From contig AWNW01000007.1 in NCBI GenBank assembly GCA_000493945.1, forward strand, positions 9,876-55,822: a DNA stretch of 45,947 bases, read 5' to 3'. Below are positions 1-8,637 of this stretch, in pieces. Position numbers and translations under genes: made by a program. The notes under the pieces are model-generated. The model saw only the letters and a program-made list of their open reading frames with translations, had not been told where the DNA came from and searched no databases. The DNA is from Candidatus Hydrogenedens terephthalaticus JGI OTU-1. GTDB taxonomy: Bacteria > Hydrogenedentota > Hydrogenedentia > Hydrogenedentales > Hydrogenedentaceae. The first letter of the stretch is position 1. The number at the start of each line of letters is the position of its first letter.

Positions 1-1
1 G

Positions 2-130
2 GGGCGAAATTTGGCAGTTATTGTAGAAGCGGCTGCATTAAAATGTCGTATGAGAGAATTAGGAATAGACATAGACCAAAAATTTTCAGAGCGTTCCAAA
101 CAAGCCACCACCCATCATCCACAAAAATGA
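2..130 (+). CDS. hprK: HPr kinase/phosphorylase, C-terminal fragment (cut by window edge)
   Basis: The first 130 bases hold an open frame ending in TGA whose 42 codons begin GRNLAVIVEAAALKCRMREL. This matches the conserved C-terminal end of bacterial HPr kinase/phosphorylase (the PGRN-[IL]-AVI-[IV]-E stretch followed by a FSER-like segment). The enzyme phosphorylates or dephosphorylates the regulatory serine of HPr in response to glycolytic state. Only the last ~42 residues are in the window, so the ATP-binding P-loop cannot be checked. The call is supported by context: HPr carrying the serine site and enzyme I are encoded about 2.2 kb downstream on the same strand. The gene ends 15 bases before the GH57 start. 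Confidence 0.82.
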   Translation, partial: GRNLAVIVEAAALKCRMRELGIDIDQKFSERSKQATTHHPQK

Positions 131-145
131 TAGGAAGTAGTATTT

Positions 146-2296
146 ATGAATTCATTAAATTTGATTTTTGCTTTACATTCACATCAACCTGTGGGAAATT
201 TTGATTTTGTTTTTGAAAATGCTTATCAAAAGGCATATTTGCCTTTTCTCGAAGTATTGAAGGATTTTCAAGATATTCATATCACCTTGCATATAACGGG
301 TCCTATTTGGGACTGGTTAGATAATAATCACCCCGAATTTTATGATTTAGTCAGACACTTTGTAGAAAATGGGCAAATTGAATTAATGGGAGGTGCTTTT
401 TACGAACCTTTAATCTGTGCCATTCCTGAGGAAGATGCTTTTAATCAAATTTTATATATGCAGAACTTTTTTAATGAACGGTTTGGTAAGAAACCGAGAG
501 GTATGTGGATCGCAGAAAGGGTATGGGAACCTTATTTCCCAAAAATATTAGCAAAAGCAGGTATAGAATATACAGCGCTTGATGATACCCATTTTCTTAG
601 TGCTGGATTAGAACCTAATGATTTGTTTGGCTATTACCTAACTGAACATGAAGGACATATTGTTAAAGTCTTCCCTATTCTTGAAAAACTAAGATATACA
701 ATTCCCTTTCGACCCATTGTAGAAACCATAGATTATTTAAAGGAAAAATCAAAATTACATAAAAGTGCTTGTGCAGTGTTTCACGATGATGGTGAAAAAT
801 TTGGTATCTGGCCAGGAACATACCATAGTGTTTATGAAGAGGAGTGGTTATATAACTTTTTTGAATCTGTTACGAAAGAGAAGGAATGGTTAAAGGCTAT
901 TACTTATTCAGAATATATAGACAAGAATCCTCCTTCAGGTAGGGTATATCTGCCTTGTGCTTCATACCATGAAATGATGGAGTGGGTTTTGCCTACAAAA
1001 TCACAAAAAGAATATTTGAAAATAAAGAAAAATTTCCAAAGTGATACAGAACTCTGGGAAAAGACTTCCCGCTATTTCAGAGGTGGTTTTTGGAGAGGTT
1101 TCTTATCAAAATATGAAGAATCAAATAACATGCAGAAACGGATGTTAAGGACAAGTCGCAGATTAAATGATTTGATTATTAAAGACCAAGAAAATGTGTT
1201 ACTTAAAAAGGCACAAAGAAAATTATTTCAGGGACAATGTAATTGTGCATACTGGCATGGGGTTTTTGGAGGGCTTTATCTTAATCATTTAAGAACAGCG
1301 GTATATAGTAATTTAATTGAAAGTGATAAATTAATTGATGAATATTTAAAAATTTCTTCTAATTTCTATTCCATTACTACGATAGATTTTAATTGTGATG
1401 GGAAAAAAGAAATCATTTTTGAAACACCTGTAGCTAATTTTTATTTTTGTCCGGAGGACGGTGGGACATTATTTGAATTAGATTACAAACCCAAATCATT
1501 TAATTGTATGAATATCCTTTCCCGTAGAGAAGAGGCTTATCATGAAGATCTTTTCCGCGTGGATATATCTCATAATATAGAAGAGGAAGGACATAAAAGT
1601 ATTCATGAATTAATTAAAGCAAAGGAAAAAGGATTAGAAAAGTATCTAATATATGACCCCTATCTACGGAGTTCCATGAGGGACCATTTTTTGCCGTTAA
1701 ATATATCTGTTGAAGATTTAAAGAAAAATAGTTACACTGATTGGTGGTCATTATACAAGGATATTTATGAGTATCAATCAGACGGTTCAAAGATTTCTTT
1801 TATGGGTAAAGGTATTGTTTCAATAGGTGATTTAAAATGGAATGTTGATGTTGTAAAAGTATTCGCCCTTTCTTCTCCAAAAAGTGAAAATGATGTTTCA
1901 TTTGATATAAAATATAGCATTATTAATAATTCTACGGGAGAATTTGAAGGATATTTTGGGTCGGAGTGGTGTTTTAATCTCCTTACAGGTACCGCTGATG
2001 ATCGGTTTCTTTATTCCAGAGATAAAATGTTATCCATGCGGAAGTTGGGAGATATAGGAGATGAAATAGGATTAAGCCATATATCCATTAGAGATGAATG
2101 GCAAGGTTTAGAAATAGAGATGATTTTTGATAATGAAGCAAGGATTTTTAATTTTCCTATAGAGACAGTAAGTCAATCGGAAAATGGTCAGGAAAGAGTA
2201 TATCAAGGTAATGTATTAATTCCTTGTTGGAAAAAAATATATTATCCAGGTTCTAATATTGAAATAAACATAAAGGTAAATATTAAATCGTTATAG
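146..2296 (+). CDS. GH57 4-alpha-glucanotransferase / alpha-amylase
   Basis: A 716-residue cytoplasmic enzyme of glycoside hydrolase family 57, most like the Thermococcus 4-alpha-glucanotransferase type that rearranges or shortens alpha-1,4-glucans such as glycogen. All five family signatures are visible: HQPVGN at 13-18; GQIELMGG near 76-83; WIAERVWEP at 121-129 with the expected nucleophile Glu124; FHDDGEKFGIWP from 212 with the acid/base Asp at 214 (or 215); and the CASYHEMMEW stretch near 270. Residues from about 420 on correspond to the C-terminal beta-sandwich (DUF1926-type) of this subgroup. No signal peptide. AGGAAG at 132-137 supports the start. It sits between hprK and ptsH, suggesting that glucan turnover is co-expressed with PTS-type carbon control. 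Amylase versus transferase activity cannot be told from sequence alone. Confidence 0.9.
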   Translation: MNSLNLIFALHSHQPVGNFDFVFENAYQKAYLPFLEVLKDFQDIHITLHITGPIWDWLDNNHPEFYDLVRHFVENGQIELMGGAFYEPLICAIPEEDAFNQILYMQNFFNERFGKKPRGMWIAERVWEPYFPKILAKAGIEYTALDDTHFLSAGLEPNDLFGYYLTEHEGHIVKVFPILEKLRYTIPFRPIVETIDYLKEKSKLHKSACAVFHDDGEKFGIWPGTYHSVYEEEWLYNFFESVTKEKEWLKAITYSEYIDKNPPSGRVYLPCASYHEMMEWVLPTKSQKEYLKIKKNFQSDTELWEKTSRYFRGGFWRGFLSKYEESNNMQKRMLRTSRRLNDLIIKDQENVLLKKAQRKLFQGQCNCAYWHGVFGGLYLNHLRTAVYSNLIESDKLIDEYLKISSNFYSITTIDFNCDGKKEIIFETPVANFYFCPEDGGTLFELDYKPKSFNCMNILSRREEAYHEDLFRVDISHNIEEEGHKSIHELIKAKEKGLEKYLIYDPYLRSSMRDHFLPLNISVEDLKKNSYTDWWSLYKDIYEYQSDGSKISFMGKGIVSIGDLKWNVDVVKVFALSSPKSENDVSFDIKYSIINNSTGEFEGYFGSEWCFNLLTGTADDRFLYSRDKMLSMRKLGDIGDEIGLSHISIRDEWQGLEIEMIFDNEARIFNFPIETVSQSENGQERVYQGNVLIPCWKKIYYPGSNIEINIKVNIKSL

Positions 2297-2302
2297 TTTG
2301 AT

Positions 2303-2581
2303 ATGAACAATAATCGAATAGAAAAAATAATTAAAGTTGTTAATTCTTTAGGGGTTCATGCACGCCCCGCGGCAATGATAGTGCGTGCCATGCAAAAATA
2401 CGATGCTCATATCTACCTTGTTTACAATGGAAATCGTCGAAATGCCAAAAGTGTATTGCAAATATTAAGTTTAGGAGCCCCAAAAGATGCAGAAATTGTA
2501 GCAGTTGCTGAAGGGAAAGATGCACATTCTGCATTACAAGAATTGGAAGAGATATTTGAAAGCGGGTTCGGAGAAGAATAA
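2303..2581 (+). CDS. ptsH: Phosphocarrier protein HPr
   Basis: A 92-residue HPr. The phosphohistidine motif GVHARPAA puts the enzyme I target at His19 (His15 of the classical protein), and NAKSVLQILSLGA puts the HprK regulatory serine at Ser50 (Ser46). Both sites are intact, so the protein can in principle be phosphorylated both for sugar transport and for regulation. It is followed immediately by the enzyme I gene with zero intervening bases, so the two are surely co-transcribed and probably translationally coupled. No EIIA, EIIB or EIIC gene lies in the window, so whether this branch moves sugar or is purely regulatory is open. Confidence 0.95.
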   Translation: MNNNRIEKIIKVVNSLGVHARPAAMIVRAMQKYDAHIYLVYNGNRRNAKSVLQILSLGAPKDAEIVAVAEGKDAHSALQELEEIFESGFGEE

Positions 2582-4333
2582 ATGGAAAAAATTTATCATG
2601 GAATACCTGTATCACCTGGCATTGTTTGGGGTGAAGCACTTGTATATGACCCCGGAGTTATCAATATTCCCCGTTTCAAAATAAAAAATCCCAAGGAAGA
2701 ATATAAAAGAGTTCAGTCTGCTATAGACATCACCAAAGAGGAATTAACACTTCTTTATAAAAAAACTCTCGAGAATTTTGGAAAGAAGCAAGCGGGTATT
2801 TTTGATGTGCATTTAATGCTTCTTGAAGACGAAACAATATTGATCGAATTGAAAAGGCGTATTCATGAGGAGTTGTTAAATGCGGAATCTGTTTTGTATG
2901 ACATCGCCCAAAAATACTCAAAAGACATAAAATCTACTGGAAATTCTTTTATTGAGGAACGGACTGCGGATGTTATTGATGTTATTGACCGTATAATTCG
3001 AAATCTTTTGGAGCAGAAACGGCCTGATCTTGACAATATTAAAAAGCCCTGTATTCTTTTGTCTGTGGATTTGCCTCCATCAGAAACTGCCCGTTTACAT
3101 CCTGAAAAAATTCGTGCTATAGTTCTTGAAAGAGGTAGTACTACTTCCCATGTCGCAATATTAGCAAGGTCTCTAAGAATTCCTACTATTGTTGGTGTAA
3201 GTAACCTATTTAATACTTATACTGCAGTTATAAAAGGGGCGGCTGTAGATGCTATCTCTGGGTTACTATATATAAATCCTACCTCTGATACCATTCTTAA
3301 ACTGCGACAGAAAAAAATCCAGTTATCGAGACGATTTTTACAATATGAAAAAAGGATAATATCTCATCCTTCCCAAACAGAAGACGGTAGAAGAATATCT
3401 GTTCTTGCCAATATTGAACTTCCAAACGAAGTGGATGATAATGTAAAACATTTATCAGCAGGTATAGGACTATACAGGACAGAGTATTTATTCTTGAATA
3501 AAACAGAACCACCTACAGAAGAAGAACAATATAAAGAATATGTATATGTTGCTAAAACATTAAATCCTTTACCGGTAATATTAAGAACTATTGATATTGG
3601 AGGCGATAAATTAGCAAGTTATACGAACTTTATCAAAGAACAAAATCCACAGTTGGGGTGTAGGGCAGTCCGTTTTTGTCTTGCCCACAAAGATTTTTTT
3701 AAGACGCAACTTCGAGCTATGTTGCGTGCTGCGTCTATTGGAAATATTAAAATTATGTTTCCAATGATAAGCAGTATTGAAGAGCTTCGTGATGTAAAAA
3801 AAATTTTACAAGAAGTAAAAAATGAATTAACTTTAGAAGGAATTCCTTTTAATAAAGAACCCGAGATTGGGATTATGATAGAAATTCCCTCTGCTGTATT
3901 AATTGCAGATGAATTAGCCAAAGAATGTAACTTCTTTAGTATTGGGACAAACGACTTAATACAATATTCGCTGGCTGTTGATAGGAATAATGAGAACATT
4001 GCCCATCTTTATGACCCTGCACATCCCGCTATACTTCGTATGTTAAAAATGACCGTTTCCTCTGCCATAAATGCCAATATTGCATGTAGCATTTGCGGAG
4101 AAATGGCAAGTGACCCATTATTTACAGAGTTTCTCGTTGGTTTAGGTTTAAATAGTTTAAGTATGTCAAGTGTATCTATTCCGCAAATTAGGGCATTAAT
4201 AACCAAAATTACATATACGGAAGCGGTAGAATTTTCAGAAAAGATATTACAATGTGCCTCCTCCAAAGAGGTTCGCAGCATACTTAAAGAAAGAATTAAC
4301 ACAAAATTTAAAAATATCGTTTCGATAGTTTAG
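2582..4333 (+). CDS. ptsI: Phosphoenolpyruvate-protein phosphotransferase (PTS enzyme I)
   Basis: A 583-residue enzyme I of normal length that moves phosphate from phosphoenolpyruvate to its own histidine and then to HPr. The phosphohistidine motif reads GSTTSHVAILAR with His190. The C-terminal PEP-binding barrel shows GIGLYRTEYLF, IGTNDLIQYSLAVDR and SICGEMASD with the catalytic Cys505. The GIPVSPGI start of the mature family is present at residues 7-14. The start codon directly follows the HPr stop. Phosphoenolpyruvate synthase and PPDK share the barrel, but the length and the HPr neighbour make enzyme I clear. Confidence 0.95.
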   Translation: MEKIYHGIPVSPGIVWGEALVYDPGVINIPRFKIKNPKEEYKRVQSAIDITKEELTLLYKKTLENFGKKQAGIFDVHLMLLEDETILIELKRRIHEELLNAESVLYDIAQKYSKDIKSTGNSFIEERTADVIDVIDRIIRNLLEQKRPDLDNIKKPCILLSVDLPPSETARLHPEKIRAIVLERGSTTSHVAILARSLRIPTIVGVSNLFNTYTAVIKGAAVDAISGLLYINPTSDTILKLRQKKIQLSRRFLQYEKRIISHPSQTEDGRRISVLANIELPNEVDDNVKHLSAGIGLYRTEYLFLNKTEPPTEEEQYKEYVYVAKTLNPLPVILRTIDIGGDKLASYTNFIKEQNPQLGCRAVRFCLAHKDFFKTQLRAMLRAASIGNIKIMFPMISSIEELRDVKKILQEVKNELTLEGIPFNKEPEIGIMIEIPSAVLIADELAKECNFFSIGTNDLIQYSLAVDRNNENIAHLYDPAHPAILRMLKMTVSSAINANIACSICGEMASDPLFTEFLVGLGLNSLSMSSVSIPQIRALITKITYTEAVEFSEKILQCASSKEVRSILKERINTKFKNIVSIV

Positions 4334-4346
4334 ATATATTTTATTT

Positions 4347-5528
4347 ATGCAATCTCATCTAACACAACAGAAAAAAATAACCATATTAGGTTCTACGGGT
4401 TCAATTGGTCGTAGTGCATTAGAGGTTATTCGTTCTTTCCCGGAATATTTTCAAGTTGTCGGATTATCTGCCTATTCTAATATAGATTTATTAAAGAAAC
4501 AGATAAGAGAATTTAAACCACAATATATTGCTGTGTTTGATACAAAGCATATTCAGGACCTTCAACATGAATTTAAAAACTTAACGATATATTCGGGGAA
4601 AGAAGGATTAAAACAAATTTCCTCTATTAAAGTGGATATTGTTTTATGTGCTATTGTAGGGGCTGTGGGTTTAGAGCCCTTGCTAACAGCCATAGAAAGT
4701 CAAAATGATATTGCTCTTGCCAACAAGGAACCTTTGGTTATGGCGGGGAGATTAATAACCCAGAAAGCAAATGCTCACTCTGTAAAACTAATTCCGGTAG
4801 ATAGCGAACATAGTGCTATATTTCAATGTCTGATAGGACAGGATATAAATACGGTTGAAAAGATTTATTTAACCGCATCGGGAGGACCTTTCTATAACAA
4901 GTCTATAAAAGAACTTGAAGAAGTAACTCCTCAGGAAGCAATAAAGCACCCTACATGGAGTATGGGTAAAAAAATTAGTGTTGATTCTGCAACACTAATG
5001 AATAAAGGATTAGAAATTATTGAGGCTATATGGTTGTTTGGATTAACAGAAGATAAAGTTGATGTAGTGATACATCCACAAAGTATTATTCATGGACTTG
5101 TAGAATTTTCAGATGGTAATATGCTTGCACATCTGGGTCCTACGGATATGAAATTACCTATTTTATTTTCATTCACATATCCAGAAAGGGTATTCAGACC
5201 TTTAAAAAGAATTAATATCAAAGAATTGTCTAACCTAAGTTTTGATTACCCTGATGAAAATAAATTCCCATGTTTAAAATTAGCAAGAACTGTCGCCAAA
5301 AAAGGGGGATTGCAACCTACTGTATTAAATGCTTCTAATGAAGTAGCTGTTCAATCTTTTTGTGAAGGGAAAATTCGTTTTACTGACATATATCGAATTG
5401 TTGAAAAGACACTTGAAGAAAATTCATATACGAACTGTAATGATTGTAATTTAGAGATAATACTGAGCATTGACCAGGAAGTAAGAAAAAAATCAATCGA
5501 GATAATCAAAAAATTAACATCAAGATAG
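4347..5528 (+). CDS. dxr: 1-deoxy-D-xylulose 5-phosphate reductoisomerase
   Basis: A 393-residue IspC/Dxr, the first committed enzyme of the MEP isoprenoid pathway, converting DXP to MEP with NADPH. The NADPH-binding loop GSTGSIG is at 15-21, LANKEPLVMAG follows near 124-134, and the metal-binding motif PVDSEHSAIFQ carries Asp152 and Glu154. The substrate-closing region HPTWSMGKK and DSATLMNKGLE and the VIHPQSIIHG segment are intact. It is followed after nine bases by rseP, a very common dxr-rseP order in bacteria. It shows that this organism uses the MEP rather than the mevalonate route. Confidence 0.96.
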   Translation: MQSHLTQQKKITILGSTGSIGRSALEVIRSFPEYFQVVGLSAYSNIDLLKKQIREFKPQYIAVFDTKHIQDLQHEFKNLTIYSGKEGLKQISSIKVDIVLCAIVGAVGLEPLLTAIESQNDIALANKEPLVMAGRLITQKANAHSVKLIPVDSEHSAIFQCLIGQDINTVEKIYLTASGGPFYNKSIKELEEVTPQEAIKHPTWSMGKKISVDSATLMNKGLEIIEAIWLFGLTEDKVDVVIHPQSIIHGLVEFSDGNMLAHLGPTDMKLPILFSFTYPERVFRPLKRINIKELSNLSFDYPDENKFPCLKLARTVAKKGGLQPTVLNASNEVAVQSFCEGKIRFTDIYRIVEKTLEENSYTNCNDCNLEIILSIDQEVRKKSIEIIKKLTSR

Positions 5529-5537
5529 GATAGTAAA

Positions 5538-7235
5538 ATGTTATTCAGTATATTCGTTTTTATTATTGTTTTAAGTATCTTAATCTTTGTTCATGAATTA
5601 GGTCATTTTGTATCCGCTAAACTTTGCAATATATATGTAGACCAGTTTAGTATTGGTATGCCTCCACGATTATTTGGCATTAAAATAGGAGAAACAGATT
5701 ATTGTGTTGGAGCTTTGCCTATAGGTGGGTATGTAAAAATGGCGGGGCAGGAAGATGTCCCCTTAGATGAAAAAGAAAGAGAAGATACTTATGGACATGT
5801 CCCGCAAGAACGCTGGTTTAAATTCCGTCCCCTTTGGCAAAGATATATAGTTATTATCAGTGGACCTTTTATGAATTTTGTTCTCGCTATCTTTATTTAT
5901 ATCATTCTTATTTCCAAAGGCACCTTAATGCCTGAAATGGAAGTTAATTCAAAGATAGGTAAGGTTGAGGAAAATAGTCCTGCATCTCATGCTCCACTTT
6001 TTATATATGATGAAACGAAAAATAACAGAAAAGACTATGCAGAAAATCCTGATGAAGTCGGTTGGAAAACTGGAGACCGAATCTTATCTATTAATGGAAA
6101 TCCTGTAAGAAAATTTAGTGATTTGTTTGTTAATGCCACATTAGGTGGTTCGTCGGAAGAACATAAAGTAGTCCTTGAAAGGGAATATTCTGATGGAACA
6201 GTCAAAAGATATATTTCTTTTATAAAACCAGAAATTATCGAAGGTAGCGAACTTCCTCGTTATGGTGTGGCTCCCTTTTATTCTGCTTTATTAAAAGAAG
6301 TTATCAAAGGTATGCCTGCAGAAGAGGCGGGTTTAAAGGAAGGAGATATAATATTTTCCGCTAATGGAGTTCTTGTTGACCGAACAACTTTTGTTGAACT
6401 TACAGAAAAAGCTCCAGTAAATCAGCCTATATCCCTTGTAATTATAAGAAATGGAGAAAAACAAAATATACAGGTTATTCCTGCAACAGTTGGGAGATTA
6501 CGCGGAATTAGTTTATTAGAAGCATCAGATTCCAGAGATGACAAAAAAGGGTTAATTGTTGTAGATATAGAGTCGGAAGCGCAAAAAAAGACAGGCTTAC
6601 GAAGAAAAGATATAATTACGAAAATTAATGGGGAATATTTCACTATTGAGAAACTCCATCAATTTGAGAGGGAACATGCAGGAGAAACCATCGAATTAGA
6701 AGTGTATCGTCCTCCGGTTGTATTTGGGCTTCTTGAAAAATCATCTACATTAAACTTAAAGGTTACATTAGACCCTGTACAAGCCATTGGGGTAGCCTTA
6801 GGAGAAAAATTGGTAAAGGTAAATTATCCTGTTTCTCAATGGATACCCGAAGCATTCAAGAGAAGTTATGATGATTTAAGACAGACAATCCTTGTCTTAA
6901 AAGGTTTAATTGTAGGAACGGTTAGTCCTAAAGTTTTAGGGGGACCTATAATGATTTTTGATGCGACATCTAAAGCGGCGAATATGGGCATAGACTGGTT
7001 GTTAGGGCTAATGGCACTGGTAAGTGTAAATCTTGCCGTTGTAAATCTGTTACCTATACCGATTTTAGATGGTAGTCTTGTCTTTATATTAACTATTGAA
7101 GCATTGATGAAAAGACCGCTAAGTCCTAAAATACAAGAACGAATTCAACAAATGGGTTTTGTTATAATAATATTACTTCTCCTACTCGTAAGTTGGAACG
7201 ATATAAGACGAATTTTGAGTGATATTATCCCCTAA
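5538..7235 (+). CDS. rseP: RIP metalloprotease RseP (site-2 protease)
   Basis: A 565-residue intramembrane zinc protease. The first transmembrane helix carries HELGH at residues 19-23 (zinc ligands His19 and His23, catalytic Glu20). The second zinc-ligand motif lies near the C-terminus as NLLPIPILDGS, where most homologues have LDGG. Between transmembrane segments 2 and 3 there is room for three PDZ-like units (about 130-235, 240-310, 315-400), each with a G-D-x-I-[LIT]-x-[IA]-N-G-like core, which makes the protein longer than the usual ~450 residues. The family cleaves anti-sigma factors or signal-peptide remnants in the cytoplasmic membrane. The RBS-like GGATAG overlaps the end of dxr. Confidence 0.93.
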   Translation: MLFSIFVFIIVLSILIFVHELGHFVSAKLCNIYVDQFSIGMPPRLFGIKIGETDYCVGALPIGGYVKMAGQEDVPLDEKEREDTYGHVPQERWFKFRPLWQRYIVIISGPFMNFVLAIFIYIILISKGTLMPEMEVNSKIGKVEENSPASHAPLFIYDETKNNRKDYAENPDEVGWKTGDRILSINGNPVRKFSDLFVNATLGGSSEEHKVVLEREYSDGTVKRYISFIKPEIIEGSELPRYGVAPFYSALLKEVIKGMPAEEAGLKEGDIIFSANGVLVDRTTFVELTEKAPVNQPISLVIIRNGEKQNIQVIPATVGRLRGISLLEASDSRDDKKGLIVVDIESEAQKKTGLRRKDIITKINGEYFTIEKLHQFEREHAGETIELEVYRPPVVFGLLEKSSTLNLKVTLDPVQAIGVALGEKLVKVNYPVSQWIPEAFKRSYDDLRQTILVLKGLIVGTVSPKVLGGPIMIFDATSKAANMGIDWLLGLMALVSVNLAVVNLLPIPILDGSLVFILTIEALMKRPLSPKIQERIQQMGFVIIILLLLLVSWNDIRRILSDIIP

Positions 7236-7272
7236 TTTTAATAACTGTAACCAAAAATAAAAAGGAAACACT

Positions 7273-8583
7273 ATGGGTGCAATTACATGTAAATTTGGTG
7301 GAACTTCACTTGCAGATGCTAATTGTATTAAGAAAGTAAAAGAGATAATACTTTCTTCGAGCAATCGTAAGTTTATTGTCCCTTCTGCCCCAGGAAAAAG
7401 AAATCCTAATGATAAAAAAATCACAGATCTCTTATACTTATGGTATGAAATTGCACATGAAGGTTTGGATGCATCCGAACCCGAAAAGATTATTAGAGAA
7501 CGGTTTAATACAATTGTATCGGAACTTTCCTTAAACATTGATATAAATAAAGAAATAGATGAGATAGCTAAAAACGCGGGTATTTTTGATACACCTGATT
7601 ATATGGCTTCAAGAGGGGAGTATCTAAACGGGAAAATTATTGCAGAATATTTAGGCGCAACATTTGTAGAACCTGCAAAATTTATATTATTTAATGAATC
7701 GGGTTTTTTAGATACAAAAACATATAATATTCTTGGTGAACAATTACAGGGGTCTGGACTGTTTGTTGTGCCTGGTTTTTATGGTTCAATGCCAGATGGT
7801 AGCATAAAAACATTTCCAAGAGGGGGCAGTGATATTACAGGTGCTATCGTTGCACGAGCAAGCAAATCTATACTTTATGAAAATTGGACGGATGTTAATG
7901 GTTTTCGTATGGCTGATCCAAAAATCGTTCCTAATGCAAAAAGGATAGAGGAAATAACCTATCAGGAATTGAGGGAACTTTCCTATATGGGTGCAACAGT
8001 TTTACATGACGAATCTATATACCCTGTTCTTGAAACAGGTATACCGATCCATATTAAGAATACACATAAACCTGAAAATCCGGGAACGATGATTGTTAAA
8101 AGTAGAATACCCAAAGGTCCCGTATGCGGAATTGCAGGATTAGGCGGGTTCAGTATGATTAATATTGAAAAAACCTTCATGAATAAAGAAAAAGGTTTTG
8201 GTTTGAAAGTTTTGTCCGTCCTTGATGAATTTGATGTGCGATGGGAACATATGCCAACAGGTATTGATACAATGTCTGTGATTATTCGCGATAAAGAATT
8301 AGGAAACAAAGGGCAATTAATTGTAGATGCTATTAAAAAAAGATGTGATACGGATGATGTAATTATTACTCGGGGTCTTGCAATGATTGCTACTGTAGGA
8401 TTGGGTATGAACCACCATATTGGAGTTGCTGCGAGATTATGTTCTGCCCTTGCACAAGCAAAGGTGAATATCCGTGTCATTGATCAGGGTTCTTCTGAAA
8501 TGAATATCCTTATAGGTGTAGACGAATCCGATTTGAATAAATCAATTGAAGCCATTTACAACGCATTTGAAGACTGGTCATAA
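7273..8583 (+). CDS. lysC: Aspartate kinase (monofunctional)
   Basis: A 436-residue aspartokinase that phosphorylates L-aspartate at the entry to lysine, threonine and methionine synthesis. The N-terminal kinase shows CKFGGTSLADA at the start and FPRGGSDITGAIVA plus NWTDVNGFRMADP in the catalytic core. The last ~150 residues hold paired ACT domains, including GVAARLCSALAQAKVNIRVI. Its length and layout resemble the stand-alone Firmicutes type (B. subtilis YclM-like) rather than homoserine dehydrogenase fusions. AAGGA lies just before the start. No other lysine or threonine genes are nearby, so the feedback effector is not evident. Confidence 0.93.
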   Translation: MGAITCKFGGTSLADANCIKKVKEIILSSSNRKFIVPSAPGKRNPNDKKITDLLYLWYEIAHEGLDASEPEKIIRERFNTIVSELSLNIDINKEIDEIAKNAGIFDTPDYMASRGEYLNGKIIAEYLGATFVEPAKFILFNESGFLDTKTYNILGEQLQGSGLFVVPGFYGSMPDGSIKTFPRGGSDITGAIVARASKSILYENWTDVNGFRMADPKIVPNAKRIEEITYQELRELSYMGATVLHDESIYPVLETGIPIHIKNTHKPENPGTMIVKSRIPKGPVCGIAGLGGFSMINIEKTFMNKEKGFGLKVLSVLDEFDVRWEHMPTGIDTMSVIIRDKELGNKGQLIVDAIKKRCDTDDVIITRGLAMIATVGLGMNHHIGVAARLCSALAQAKVNIRVIDQGSSEMNILIGVDESDLNKSIEAIYNAFEDWS

Positions 8584-8637
8584 TCGAACTATATATATTA
8601 TTTCGCTTTAATTAAATATATAAATAAAGGATTTTTT

